Shown: one piece after another, positions 56,005 to 64,000 of the stretch
Layout of the letters: the number at the start of each line of letters is the position of its first letter
How positions within the stretch are numbered: the first letter of the stretch is position 1
Source of the DNA: Caldovatus aquaticus
GTDB lineage: Bacteria > Pseudomonadota > Alphaproteobacteria > Acetobacterales > Acetobacteraceae
Length of the DNA: 64,000 nucleotides
Reading direction: 5' to 3'
Assembly (NCBI RefSeq): GCF_019458025.1
Contig: NZ_JAHZUY010000014.1
Coordinates: forward strand, 1 to 64,000
Translations under genes and position numbers: made by a program
The notes under the pieces: generated by a model
What the model saw: the letters and a program-made list of their open reading frames with translations, nothing else
What the model was told of the DNA's origin: nothing
Databases searched by the model: none

Positions 56005-56871
56005 GTGCACGAGTTCCTGACCGCCGGGATCATCGGCATCAGCCTGGGCGCGCAGTACGCGCTGCTCGCCCTCGGCTTCACGCTGATCTTCGGCATCCTC
56101 GGCGTGATCAACTTCGCCCACGGCGGCTTCTACGCGCTCGGCGGCTACGTCGCCTACGCGGCGGTGAGCCAGGCGGGCCTGCCCTTCCCGCTGGCGGTGC
56201 TCGTGGCGGTGGTCGCCACCGCCGCGCTCGGCGCGCTCTACGAGCGGTTCCTGATCGAGCGCCTGGTGGACGACCACCTAGCGACGATGATGCTGACGCT
56301 CGGCCTCTACCTGGTGATCTCGACGAGCCTGCTCGCGGTGTTCGGGCCGCAGTCGCCGGAGTTCAGCTTCCCGGTCAAGGGCACGCTGCGCGCCGGCACG
56401 CTCTACCTGCCGCTCGAGAACCTGGTCGTGCTCGCCGTCTGCGCCGCGGCGATCGGCGGGCTGTGGCTGCTGATCTACCGCACCGACTTCGGCCGCGCGC
56501 TGCGGGCGCTGGCCGACGACCGGCGGGTGGCGATGACGCAGGGGATGCGGCCGGGGCTGCTGTTCCCGCTCGCCTTCGGCCTCGCCACCGGGCTCGCCGG
56601 CCTGACCGGGGCGCTGGTGACGCCGATCCTCGCCCTCTCGCCGAGCGCGGGCGATCCGGTGCTCGTCACCTCCTTCCTCACGGTGATCCTCGGCGGGCTC
56701 GGCAGCATCGCCGGAGCGGTGGTGGCGGCGCTCATCGTCGGCTTCGTCGAGGCCTACGCGAGCGTCTATCTCGGCGGCTCCACCGGCGCGCTGATCCTGT
56801 TCGTGACCGTGCTGGTGATCCTGCTGGCGCGGCCGACCGGCCTGTTCGGGCGCGAGATCCGTGGCGCCTGA
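56005..56871 (+). CDS. livH: branched-chain amino-acid-type ABC permease (LivH-like)
   Basis: A 288-residue inner-membrane permease with about eight helices. It begins at a GTG (56005): HEFLTAGIIGISLGAQYALLALG, then GVINFAHGGFYALGGYVAY, a LivH signature. The C-terminal EAA-like loop is VTSFLTVILGGLGSIAGAVV. It overlaps livM by 11 nt. Confidence 0.91.
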   Translation: MHEFLTAGIIGISLGAQYALLALGFTLIFGILGVINFAHGGFYALGGYVAYAAVSQAGLPFPLAVLVAVVATAALGALYERFLIERLVDDHLATMMLTLGLYLVISTSLLAVFGPQSPEFSFPVKGTLRAGTLYLPLENLVVLAVCAAAIGGLWLLIYRTDFGRALRALADDRRVAMTQGMRPGLLFPLAFGLATGLAGLTGALVTPILALSPSAGDPVLVTSFLTVILGGLGSIAGAVVAALIVGFVEAYASVYLGGSTGALILFVTVLVILLARPTGLFGREIRGA

Positions 56872-57886
56872 GCCGCCGATGGAGGCGCGCAGCCCCTCGC
56901 GCTGGGGCGCGCAGGAGTGGGCGGCGGTGGCGATCTTCGCCGCCGCGCTCGCGGTGCCCTGGGCGACCGACGACCTGCTGGTCCACTCCATCGTCAACCG
57001 CGTGCTGATCGGCGCCATGGCCGCGCTCAGCGTGTTCATCATGCTGCGCATGGACCTGCTCAGCTTCGCCACCCCGGCCTTCATGGCGCTCGGCGGCTAC
57101 GCGGCGGTGCTGCTGGCGATGAACGGCGTGACGGAGGTGCTGCTGATCGTGCCGGCGAGCTTCCTCGTGCCGGCACTGGTCGCGCTGCCGCTCGGCGCGC
57201 TGGTCCTCCGGCTGCGCGGCGTCTATTTCGTGCTGGTCACCTTCGTGCTGACGGAGATCCTGCAGCTCGTCCTGTTCATGACGCCGCGCCTGACCGGCGG
57301 CGCGGACGGGCTCGCCGGCTTCCCGGCGCCGACCCTGCTCGGGACGGAGCTGAGCGACGCGCGGTCCGTGCTCGCGCTCGCCGCGGCGATGGCGCTGCTC
57401 GCGGCGGCGGTCACGGCGGCGCTGACCGCGCACTTCCGCCAGCACTTCGCCGCGATCGAGGAGAACGAGGTGCTGGCCGAGAGCCTCGGCCTCGTGGTCT
57501 GGCGCTACAAGGCGATGGGCTTCGTGGTCGCGGCGGGGATCGCGGGCATGGCGGGGTTCTCTCTCGGCAACATGCTGCTCACGGTGCATCCGACCTCGTT
57601 CGGCGCGCAGCAGGCGGTGGACACGATCGTCTATGCCATCGTCGGCGGGCGCGGCTCGATCCTCGGGCCGGTGGCCGGCGCCGCGCTGCTCGTCACCGCT
57701 TCCGATTTCCTCGGCAACCAGGGGCAGTACGCCCCGGGGCTGTTCGGCCTGCTGCTGATCCTCGTCACCCTCGTCGCGCGCGGCGGCATCGCCGGCGCGG
57801 TGGCGGCGCTGGCGCGGCGGCGGCGGGCGCCGCGCGTGGCGGCCGCGCCGGCGGCGGCGCCCGGGGCGGCGCGCGGGGGGGCCTGA
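56861..57886 (+). CDS. livM: branched-chain amino-acid-type ABC permease (LivM-like)
   Basis: A 341-residue permease, partner of LivH. Landmarks are LSFATPAFMALGGYAAVLLAM, VYFVLVTFVLTEILQLVLF, LAESLGLVVWRYKAMGFVV and YAIVGGRGSILGPVAGAALLV. The GTG at 56861 overlaps livH; the in-frame ATG at 56879 is an alternative. The C-terminal 30 residues are Ala/Arg-rich. Confidence 0.91.
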   Translation: MAPEPPMEARSPSRWGAQEWAAVAIFAAALAVPWATDDLLVHSIVNRVLIGAMAALSVFIMLRMDLLSFATPAFMALGGYAAVLLAMNGVTEVLLIVPASFLVPALVALPLGALVLRLRGVYFVLVTFVLTEILQLVLFMTPRLTGGADGLAGFPAPTLLGTELSDARSVLALAAAMALLAAAVTAALTAHFRQHFAAIEENEVLAESLGLVVWRYKAMGFVVAAGIAGMAGFSLGNMLLTVHPTSFGAQQAVDTIVYAIVGGRGSILGPVAGAALLVTASDFLGNQGQYAPGLFGLLLILVTLVARGGIAGAVAALARRRRAPRVAAAPAAAPGAARGGA

Positions 57887-57890
57887 GACG

Positions 57891-58649
57891 ATGGCTCCCG
57901 CCGCGGGCGTCGAGGAACTGCGCGTCGAGAACCTGACCAAGCGCTTCGGCGGCCTGCGCGTGCTGGAGGGCATCAGCTTCGCCCTCGCCCCCGGCGACCT
58001 CCTCGGCGTGATCGGGCCGAACGGCGCCGGCAAGACGACGCTGATCAACGTCATTACCGGCCGCACCCCGCCCTCCGGCGGGCGCATCCTGCTCGGCGGC
58101 CAGGACATCACCGGCAGGCCGACGCATGCGGTGAGCCGCCTCGGCGTGGTGCGCAGCTTCCAGCAGACCAACACCTTCAAGGCCGCCTCGGTGCGCGAGA
58201 ACGTCTCGCGCGCGCTGCGCTTCAGCGGCGGCGCGGGGCCGCAGGGCTGGGCGCGCGTGGCGCCGCTGCTCGAGGCCTTCGGCCTCGCGGCGCGGCTCGA
58301 GGAGCAGAGCGACAAGCTGCCCTACGGGCTGCAGAAGATGCTCGGCCTCACCCTCGCCTACGCCGCCGATCCCAAGGTGCTGCTGCTCGACGAGCCGGCC
58401 GCCGGGCTCGAGCGCAGCGAGCGGACGCGGGTGGACGAGTTCGTGCACCACGTCCGCGCCCGCGGCTGCTCGGTGCTGATCGTCGAGCACGACATGGACC
58501 TGGTGCGCCGCCTCTGCCCGCGCATCATCGTCCTCGACGCCGGCGTGGTGCTGGCCGAGGGGCCGCCGGCCGAGGTGCTTTCCCGCCAGGACGTGATAGA
58601 CGCCTATGTCGGCGCCGACGCGGCGGAGGAGGCGGGGGCGGCCGCGTGA
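57891..58649 (+). CDS. livG: branched-chain amino-acid-type ABC ATPase (LivG-like)
   Basis: A 252-residue ATPase. Walker A is GVIGPNGAGKTTLINVITG, the LivG-type insert is RLGVVRSFQQTNTFKAASV, Walker B is KVLLLDEPAAGLERSE and the switch is IVEHDMDLV. The signature motif reads LPYGLQKML rather than LSGGQ, which is usual in LivG. It starts 5 nt after livM and overlaps livF by 4 nt (GTGA). Confidence 0.92.
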   Translation: MAPAAGVEELRVENLTKRFGGLRVLEGISFALAPGDLLGVIGPNGAGKTTLINVITGRTPPSGGRILLGGQDITGRPTHAVSRLGVVRSFQQTNTFKAASVRENVSRALRFSGGAGPQGWARVAPLLEAFGLAARLEEQSDKLPYGLQKMLGLTLAYAADPKVLLLDEPAAGLERSERTRVDEFVHHVRARGCSVLIVEHDMDLVRRLCPRIIVLDAGVVLAEGPPAEVLSRQDVIDAYVGADAAEEAGAAA

Positions 58650-59341
58650 TGCTGGAGATCCGCGACCTCGAGGTGCGCTACGGCGGCATCACCGCGCTGC
58701 GCGGCCTCTCGCTCGAGGTCCGCCAGGGCGAGACGGTGCTGCTGGTCGGCGCCAACGGCGCCGGCAAGTCGAGCACGATCAACGCGGTGATCGGCCTGGT
58801 GCGGCCCGTGCGCGGCGCCATCCGGCTGGACGGCCGGGACCTCGCCGCCATCCCCTGCGAGCGGCGCGCGCGCCTCGGCATCGGCTACGCGCCGGAGGGG
58901 CGGCGCGTCTTCCCCTCGATGACGGTGCGGGAGAACGTGCTCTCCGGCGCCTTCGGCCTGGGGGCGCGGCGGCAGCGCCAGGCGCTGGAGTGGCTGGTCT
59001 CGGTGTTCCCCTTCCTCGGCGAACGCGCCTCGCAGCCCGCCGGGCAGCTCTCCGGGGGGCAGCAGCAGCTCGTCGCCATCGCCCGCGCCATGTGCGCGCA
59101 GCCGCGCCTGCTGCTGCTCGACGAGCCCTTCCTCGGCCTCGCGCCGATCTGGGTGCGCCAGATCAGCGAGGCGATCCGCGAGATGCAGCGCCGCGGCACC
59201 ACCATCCTGATGACCGAGCAGATGGCCCGCCCGGCGCTCCGCCTCGCCAGCCGCGGCTACGTCATGCGCGGCGGCGAGGTGCGGCGCGCGGGCACGGTCG
59301 CCGAGATCCGCGACAGCGCGCTCGCCGAGGAATACCTCTGA
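58646..59341 (+). CDS. livF: branched-chain amino-acid-type ABC ATPase (LivF-like)
   Basis: A 231-residue ATPase. Walker A is [19 protein letters not shown], the LivF marker [20 protein letters not shown] follows, then [15 protein letters not shown] and [13 protein letters not shown]. It starts at the GTG at 58646 or the adjacent ATG at 58649. It completes the transporter; an old-yellow-enzyme gene follows 26 nt later, suggesting co-transcription. Confidence 0.92.
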   Translation: MMLEIRDLEVRYGGITALRGLSLEVRQGETVLLVGANGAGKSSTINAVIGLVRPVRGAIRLDGRDLAAIPCERRARLGIGYAPEGRRVFPSMTVRENVLSGAFGLGARRQRQALEWLVSVFPFLGERASQPAGQLSGGQQQLVAIARAMCAQPRLLLLDEPFLGLAPIWVRQISEAIREMQRRGTTILMTEQMARPALRLASRGYVMRGGEVRRAGTVAEIRDSALAEEYL

Positions 59342-59367
59342 TCCATCCCTGACGACCGGAACCGCCC

Positions 59368-60552
59368 ATGCCCACGCCCCTGCTGTTCACGCCGATCCGC
59401 CTGCGCGACGTCACGCTCAAGAACCGCGTGGTGGTCGCGCCGATGCACCAGTACGCGGCGGTGAAGGGCTTCGCCACCGACTGGCACCTGATGAACGCCG
59501 GCCGCTTCGCCGCCGGCGGCGCCGGCCTCGTCATCATGGAGTCCACCAAGGTGGAGCGCCGCGGCTGCGGCACGGTCGGCGACACCGGGCTGTGGGACGA
59601 CGCCTTCATCCCCGGCCTCGCGCGCTGCGCGGCGTTCATCCGCGCGCACGGCGCCGTGCCGGGCATCCAGCTCGGCCATTCCGGGCGCAAGGCGCGGCGC
59701 TTCCGGCCCTGGGAGGGCGGCAGACCGCTCACCCCCTCGCCGGAGATCGAGGACTGGGAGGCATGGGAGCTGGTCGCGCCCTCGGCCGTCCAGTGGCCCG
59801 AGGACGAGCCGCTGCCGCGCGCGCTGACGCGCGCCGAGATCCCCCGCGTCGTGGAGGCCTGGGCAGAGGCGGCGCGGCGCGCCGACCGGGCCGGGTTCGA
59901 CATGCTCGAGATCCACGGCGCGCACGGCTACCTGATCCACGAATTCCTCTCCCCCTTCAGCAACCGCCGCACCGACGAGTACGGCGGGTCGGAGCTGAAC
60001 CGCATGCGCTTCGCGATCGAGGTGGTGGAGGCGGTGCGCGCCGTCTGGCCGCCCGGCAAGCCGCTGTTCCTCCGCCTCTCCTGCGAGGACGACGCGGGCT
60101 GGGACCTGGCGCAGAGCATCCGCCTCGCGCGCCTCGTCGGCCCGAAGGGCGTGGACGTGATCGACTGCTCCTCGGGCGGCATGCGCGGCGCGCCGGTGGT
60201 CAGCGCCGGCCCGGTCGGCTACGGCTACCAGGTGCCCTACGCCGAGGCGATCCGGCGCGAGGCCGGCATCATGACGATGGCGGTCGGACTGATCGTGCAC
60301 GCCGACCAGGCGGAGGCGATCCTCGAGGAGGGCCGCGCCGACCTGGTCGCGCTCGCGCGCGAACTGCTCTACAACCCGAACTGGCCGATGGACGCCGCGC
60401 GCAAGCTCGGCGTCGAGGGCGCGTTCGACACCGTGCCGCCGCCCCAGGCCTACTGGCTCGCCAAGCGGGCGAGCTCGGTCCGGGGGGTGGTGCCCTCGAC
60501 CTACGGCCCCGGCCTCGAGGCCGCGCGGCGCGCGGCGGCCCCGGGCGCCTGA
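59368..60552 (+). CDS. NADH:flavin oxidoreductase (old yellow enzyme family)
   Basis: A 394-residue FMN-dependent TIM-barrel reductase. It shows [51 protein letters not shown] with the catalytic histidine pair, [18 protein letters not shown] and the late FMN-binding [20 protein letters not shown]. It lacks the C-terminal iron–sulfur/FAD module of 2,4-dienoyl-CoA reductases, so it is the YqjM-like short form. Adjacent transport genes hint that it acts on the imported compound; this is inference. Confidence 0.9.
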   Translation: MPTPLLFTPIRLRDVTLKNRVVVAPMHQYAAVKGFATDWHLMNAGRFAAGGAGLVIMESTKVERRGCGTVGDTGLWDDAFIPGLARCAAFIRAHGAVPGIQLGHSGRKARRFRPWEGGRPLTPSPEIEDWEAWELVAPSAVQWPEDEPLPRALTRAEIPRVVEAWAEAARRADRAGFDMLEIHGAHGYLIHEFLSPFSNRRTDEYGGSELNRMRFAIEVVEAVRAVWPPGKPLFLRLSCEDDAGWDLAQSIRLARLVGPKGVDVIDCSSGGMRGAPVVSAGPVGYGYQVPYAEAIRREAGIMTMAVGLIVHADQAEAILEEGRADLVALARELLYNPNWPMDAARKLGVEGAFDTVPPPQAYWLAKRASSVRGVVPSTYGPGLEAARRAAAPGA

Positions 60553-60731
60553 CGTCGCCGCGCCGGGCGGCCGGCGGGGGCCGGGGGCGGGCGGCCGGCG
60601 GGCGCGCCTCTTGCCCGGCAGCCGGCCGATCCCATTGCTATGCGGCGCGGCAGCCGGGAGCCGGGCCCCGCCCGGGCGGTCGCGGCTGCCGCCCAGGCAT
60701 TCCGGGCCAGAGGGAAGGGCAGAGGACAGGC

Positions 60732-62084
60732 ATGACCGCCCCCGTCCACGTCATCGGCGCCGGCCTCGCCGGCAGCGAGGCCGCATGGCAGATCGCCGCC
60801 GCCGGCGTGCCGGTGGTGCTGCACGAGATGCGGCCCGCGCGCATGACCGAGGCGCATCGCACGGGCGGCTTCGCCGAGCTCGTCTGCTCCAATTCCTTCC
60901 GCGCCGACGATCCGCTCTCCAGCGCGGTCGGCCTGCTGCACGAGGAGATGCGCCGCGCCGGGTCGCTGATCCTCGCCGCCGCCGACGCGCACCGCCTGCC
61001 GGCGGGCGGCGCGCTCGCGGTGGACCGGGAGGGCTTCTCGGCCGAGGTCACGCGCCGGCTGGAGGCGCACCCCCTCGTCGCCGTGCGGCGCGCGGCGGTG
61101 GAGCGCCTGCCGCCGGCCGAGCGGGGGCCGGCGATCGTCGCCACCGGCCCGCTCACCGCCCCGGCGCTGGCCGAGGACATCCGCCGCCTGACCGGCGAGG
61201 ATTCGCTCGCCTTCTTCGACGCCATCGCGCCGATCGTGCACCGCGACAGCATCGACATGGACATCGCCTGGATGCAGTCGCGCTACGGCAAGGGCGACGG
61301 CGCCGACTACATCAACTGCCCGCTCGACCGCGCGCAGTACGAGGCCTTCCTCGCCGCCCTGCTCGCCGCCGAGAAGACCGCGTTCCGCGAGTGGGAGACG
61401 GACACGCCCTATTTCGAGGGCTGCCTGCCGATCGAGGTGATGGCCGCGCGCGGGCCCGACACGCTGCGCTTCGGCCCGATGAAGCCCGTGGGCCTCCGCG
61501 ACCCGCGCACCGGGCGGCGCCCCTACGCGGTGGTGCAGCTCCGCCAGGACAACGCGCTCGGCACGCTGTGGAACATGGTCGGCTTCCAGACCAAGCTGAA
61601 GCACGCCGAGCAGGTGCGGGTGTTCCGCACGATCCCGGGGCTCGAGCGGGCGGAGTTCGCGCGGCTCGGCGGGCTGCACCGCAACACCTTCCTCAACAGC
61701 CCGCGCCTGCTCGATCGGCTGCTGCGCCTGAAGGCCGCGCCGCACCTCCGCTTCGCCGGCCAGGTCACGGGGGTGGAGGGCTACGTCGAGTCGGCGGCGA
61801 TCGGGCTGCTCGCCGGCCGCTTCGCCGCCGCCGAGGCGAGGGGCGAGGCGCCCGCCCCGCCGCCGCCCGAAACCGCCCTCGGCGCGCTGCTCGCGCACAT
61901 CACGGGCGGCGCGACGGCCGAGACCTTCCAGCCGATGAACGTCAATTTCGGCCTGTTCCCGCCGCTTCCCGGCGCGCCGAAGGGGCGCGAGCGCAAGCGC
62001 GCCTATTGCGAGCGGGCGCTGCGCGCGCTGGACGCCTGGCTCGGCCGGCCGCATGTCCTGCCCGCGCCGCGCGAGGCGGCGTAG
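60732..62084 (+). CDS. trmFO: folate-dependent tRNA (uracil-54-C5-)-methyltransferase
   Basis: A 450-residue flavoenzyme that makes ribothymidine-54 using methylenetetrahydrofolate. The FAD site is [18 protein letters not shown]. Catalytic cysteines lie in [12 protein letters not shown] and [15 protein letters not shown]; other landmarks are [33 protein letters not shown] and [20 protein letters not shown]. The ATG at 60732 has AGAGGACAGG upstream. The gene stands alone. Confidence 0.95.
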   Translation: MTAPVHVIGAGLAGSEAAWQIAAAGVPVVLHEMRPARMTEAHRTGGFAELVCSNSFRADDPLSSAVGLLHEEMRRAGSLILAAADAHRLPAGGALAVDREGFSAEVTRRLEAHPLVAVRRAAVERLPPAERGPAIVATGPLTAPALAEDIRRLTGEDSLAFFDAIAPIVHRDSIDMDIAWMQSRYGKGDGADYINCPLDRAQYEAFLAALLAAEKTAFREWETDTPYFEGCLPIEVMAARGPDTLRFGPMKPVGLRDPRTGRRPYAVVQLRQDNALGTLWNMVGFQTKLKHAEQVRVFRTIPGLERAEFARLGGLHRNTFLNSPRLLDRLLRLKAAPHLRFAGQVTGVEGYVESAAIGLLAGRFAAAEARGEAPAPPPPETALGALLAHITGGATAETFQPMNVNFGLFPPLPGAPKGRERKRAYCERALRALDAWLGRPHVLPAPREAA

Positions 62085-62160
62085 GCGAGGGCCGGTCCGC
62101 GGCGGGGCCGCGGCCGCGCGGGAAGGCCGGCGCGGAACGGCGGGCGTTCCGCGCCGGGGC

Positions 62161-63291
62161 TCAGAGGTAGTGCTCGGCGAGCGGCTTGAAGCCGTTGAAG
62201 CCCTGGCTCGCGTAGGTCGTCACATACGCCCCGGTGGCCAGGAGCTCCACCTTGTCCCCCGCCGCCAGCTTGAGCGGCAGGCGGTAGTTCGACTTCTCGT
62301 ACAGCGTGTCCACGCTGTCGCAGCTCGGCCCCGCCACCGTCACCGGGCCCTCCGCCGTGCCGTCGTGCGGGGTGCGGATGGCGTACCTGATCGCCTCGCC
62401 CTCGGTCTCGGCCAGGCCGCCGAAGCGGCCGATGTCGAGATAGACCCAGCGCACCGGGTCGTCCTTGGCCTTGCGGCTGACCAGCACCACCTCGGACTGC
62501 ACCACGCCCGCGTCGCCGACGATGAAGCGGCCCGGCTCGACGATGATCTCCGGCAGGGCGTTGCCGAAGTGCTCGACCAGCGCGCCCATGATGGCGGTGC
62601 CGAAATCCTCGATCTCCGGCACCGCCTCGCGGTAGCGCACCGGGAAGCCGCCGCCGAGGTTGACGAGCCTGACCTTCACCCCCGCCTCGCGCAGGTCGGT
62701 GAACAGCATCGCCACCCTGGCGATCGCCGCCTCGTAGGCCGCGGTCGTCGTCTGCTGCGAGCCGACGTGGAAGCTGAGGCCGACGGGATCGAGGCCCATC
62801 TCCCCCGCGGCGAGCATCAGCTCGCGCGCCATCCCGGCCTCGCAGCCGAACTTGCGGCTGAGCGGCCACTCGGCGCCCTCGTTGCCGACCAGGATGCGGC
62901 AATAGACCTGCGCGCCCGGCGCGGCGCGGGCGAGCTTCGCCAGCTCCTCCTCCGAATCGAAGGCGAACAGGCGCACGCCGCGCTCGAAGGCGGCGCGGAT
63001 GTCGCGCTCCTTCTTCACGGTGTTGCCGTAGGAGACGGCCGCGCCGCACGCGCCGGCGGCGAGGCAGGCCTCGACCTCCTCGAAGCTCGCGGCGTCGAAG
63101 AACGAGCCGAGCCGGACCAGCCGCTCCAGGATCGGCGCGGCGGGGTTGGCCTTCACGGCGTAGTAGATGCGGGCGAGCGGCAGCGCCGCCTGCAGCCGGC
63201 GGTAATTCTCCTCCACCCGGTCCACGTCCAGCACCAGGCAGGGCGTGGCGGGCGCGGACTCGCGCAGGAAGCGTGCGATCTTGGGGGTCAT
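62161..63291 (-). CDS. ornithine/lysine decarboxylase, PLP fold type III
   Basis: A 376-residue eukaryotic-type decarboxylase making putrescine (or cadaverine). PLP Lys is in RIYYAVKANPAAPILERL. Other motifs are FDAASFEEVEACLAAG, SFHVGSQQTTTAAYEAAIARV, NLGGGFPVRY, IIVEPGRFIVGDAG and the cross-dimer active-site segment GPSCDSVDTLYEK, whose Cys–Asp pair is typical of ODC. GGGGAGGG precedes the ATG at 63291. The mRNA carries an unusually long structured leader. Confidence 0.92.
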   Translation of the reverse strand: MTPKIARFLRESAPATPCLVLDVDRVEENYRRLQAALPLARIYYAVKANPAAPILERLVRLGSFFDAASFEEVEACLAAGACGAAVSYGNTVKKERDIRAAFERGVRLFAFDSEEELAKLARAAPGAQVYCRILVGNEGAEWPLSRKFGCEAGMARELMLAAGEMGLDPVGLSFHVGSQQTTTAAYEAAIARVAMLFTDLREAGVKVRLVNLGGGFPVRYREAVPEIEDFGTAIMGALVEHFGNALPEIIVEPGRFIVGDAGVVQSEVVLVSRKAKDDPVRWVYLDIGRFGGLAETEGEAIRYAIRTPHDGTAEGPVTVAGPSCDSVDTLYEKSNYRLPLKLAAGDKVELLATGAYVTTYASQGFNGFKPLAEHYL

Positions 63292-63511
63292 CGCACCACC
63301 CTCCCCTAGGCAGCCGGGCCGCCCGTCGCGGCGGCGGCCCGTCAGTTGACGAAACGGTCGAACGAACCAGCGACCAAGAGTGTCCCGCGGCGCGCACCGC
63401 GGGGGTTGCCAGAACGCTTGACGTCGTTGCGTAAACCTTGCGCCGGGGCGGACCCTGTTCGTGCGGCGGGTCCGTGGCCTGGGGCCAGAGGCACGTGCGT
63501 ACTGCGTCTGG
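63292..63511 (-). ncRNA. structured 5' leader of ornithine decarboxylase (speF-type candidate)
   Basis: From a predicted start near 63511 to the ATG lies a 220-nt leader. It contains perfect inverted repeats at 63450–63473 (GGACCC/GGGTCC), 63384–63403 (CCCGCGG/CCGCGGG) and 63316–63340 (GGGCCGCC/GGCGGCCC), the last just before the ribosome binding site. A conserved RNA element, the speF motif, is known upstream of this gene class in alphaproteobacteria. The location fits, but I cannot confirm the motif by eye. Arg-rich short frames cross the leader, so peptide-based control is also possible. Confidence 0.5.
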
Positions 63512-63517
63512 CGCGCC

Positions 63518-63545
63518 ATATAGGCGCGGCGGCCCCCGCTGCAAA
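63518..63545 (-). promoter_or_regulatory. probable ornithine decarboxylase promoter
   Basis: On the minus strand TTTGCA (63545–63540), a 16-nt spacer and CTATAT (63523–63518). This is the best sigma70-like match in the 700 nt upstream of the gene and defines the long leader. Confidence 0.45.
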
Positions 63546-64000
63546 GCGAAAAATCACCCCCTCCGCCCGGTCCTTTTCGCATGGAGGGGTTGTCGTTCCG
63601 GAAAACCGCCCCGCGACTCGGCCCTGTGGCGGGAAGCCTCGCGGGTGGAATGCTGCGGCGGCGGAAGTCCTCTGGCGGCGGGGGCGCGATCCCGGCCGGT
63701 GCCCGCCCCGCTCCGGGGGGCGAATCGGCGCCCCGCGGAGGGAGGGCGCCGGTGCCGGCGAAGGCCCGGGCGCCTGCGGTGGCGGCGCGCCGTCCCGCAC
63801 CGCGGCGTCGGCAGAGGCGCCGTGCCGCCGCAGGCCCGCCGGGAAGCGGCCGGTGGTCCTCCGGGCCGGCGGGGGAGCCGTCGGCATTCCGGGCAGGGCG
63901 AGCGCCGGTCGCGCCGGTCGCCGCGAGGCGGCGCCGTCCGTCCGGCCGTCCCCCGGGGCCTTTCCCGCCGCGCTCCCGCCGGGCCCGCCCCGCCTTCAGG
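63546..64000. other. gene-free right end of the window
   Basis: I see no supportable gene, RNA or repeat here. Open frames are present on both strands, but their products are low-complexity Pro/Arg/Ala/Gly sequences without recognisable domains or start signals. Confidence 0.5.

Noticed and set aside
63342-63887. A 181-codon minus-strand frame upstream of ornithine decarboxylase
   Set aside because: The product is Pro/Arg-rich, has no domain or convincing ribosome binding site and crosses the predicted promoter and leader.

Overview
The window is a very GC-rich bacterial chromosome segment. The protein families, the chvI–chvG pair beside pckA, the Bug/TctC-type solute receptors, and the fixL/fixJ/fixK set together point to an alphaproteobacterium, most likely Rhodospirillales/Acetobacteraceae (a Roseomonas-like organism). 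This placement is inference from gene content; no rRNA is present. Recurring promoter-like signals have the form TTGNNN, a 16–17 nt spacer, then an A/T-rich hexamer such as TATTGC, TATATC, CTATAT or TATTAT.

Layout. 1–2.1 kb is a rearrangement scar: a possible transposase remnant, a histidine kinase lacking its 3' end, and a membrane-protein gene joined to it tail to tail. 2.1–10.2 kb holds a Tat-exported 5'-nucleotidase, a TauE/SafE exporter with its TIGR02186 partner and a universal stress protein, a frameshifted NTF2-like gene, a phasin/CBS/DUF6489 locus interrupted by a 36-nt pure G/C tract, exonuclease III and an FAA hydrolase. 10.4–10.53 kb carries a candidate small RNA with its own promoter and terminator. 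10.7–17.2 kb holds a glutamine amidotransferase, DUF2237, pckA, a HugZ-like protein and chvI–chvG. 17.3–26.7 kb is mostly small stress or unknown proteins, an aldo/keto reductase, a CobW/WD40 operon and a class III aminotransferase. 26.7–32.5 kb has a PhoR-like kinase behind an LpoA-like lipoprotein, divergent rsmI, and two orphan periplasmic binding proteins.

32.9–39.7 kb is amino-acid metabolism: metX and metW diverge from a chorismate mutase–hisC–tyrA operon through a mirror-image promoter pair, followed by tRNA-Ala(GGC) and a two-subunit 3-oxoacid CoA-transferase. 40.4–46.5 kb contains a Bug receptor, a tyrosine-phosphatase-like protein, and an oxygen-sensing cluster: FixK-like regulator, FixJ, a stand-alone receiver domain behind an FNR/FixK box, and a heme-PAS FixL. 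46.6–50.3 kb is a phosphonate-type ABC transporter (phnC-D-E-E) without C–P lyase genes. 50.6–54.0 kb links a COG2187 kinase-like protein, PRPP synthetase and nicotinate phosphoribosyltransferase. 54.8–59.3 kb is a complete branched-chain amino-acid-type ABC transporter, followed by an old-yellow-enzyme homologue, trmFO, and an ornithine decarboxylase with a long structured leader.

The less ordinary signals are non-coding. They are the 117-nt candidate RNA at 10.41–10.53 kb, whose promoter spacer contains a perfect DnaA box; a dispersed intergenic repeat with a covarying hairpin; the ornithine decarboxylase leader; and an anaerobox placing the lone receiver gene under FixK-type control. Two genes are each broken by one apparently missing G, and a homopolymer tract fuses two unrelated genes, so some oddities may be sequencing or assembly artefacts.
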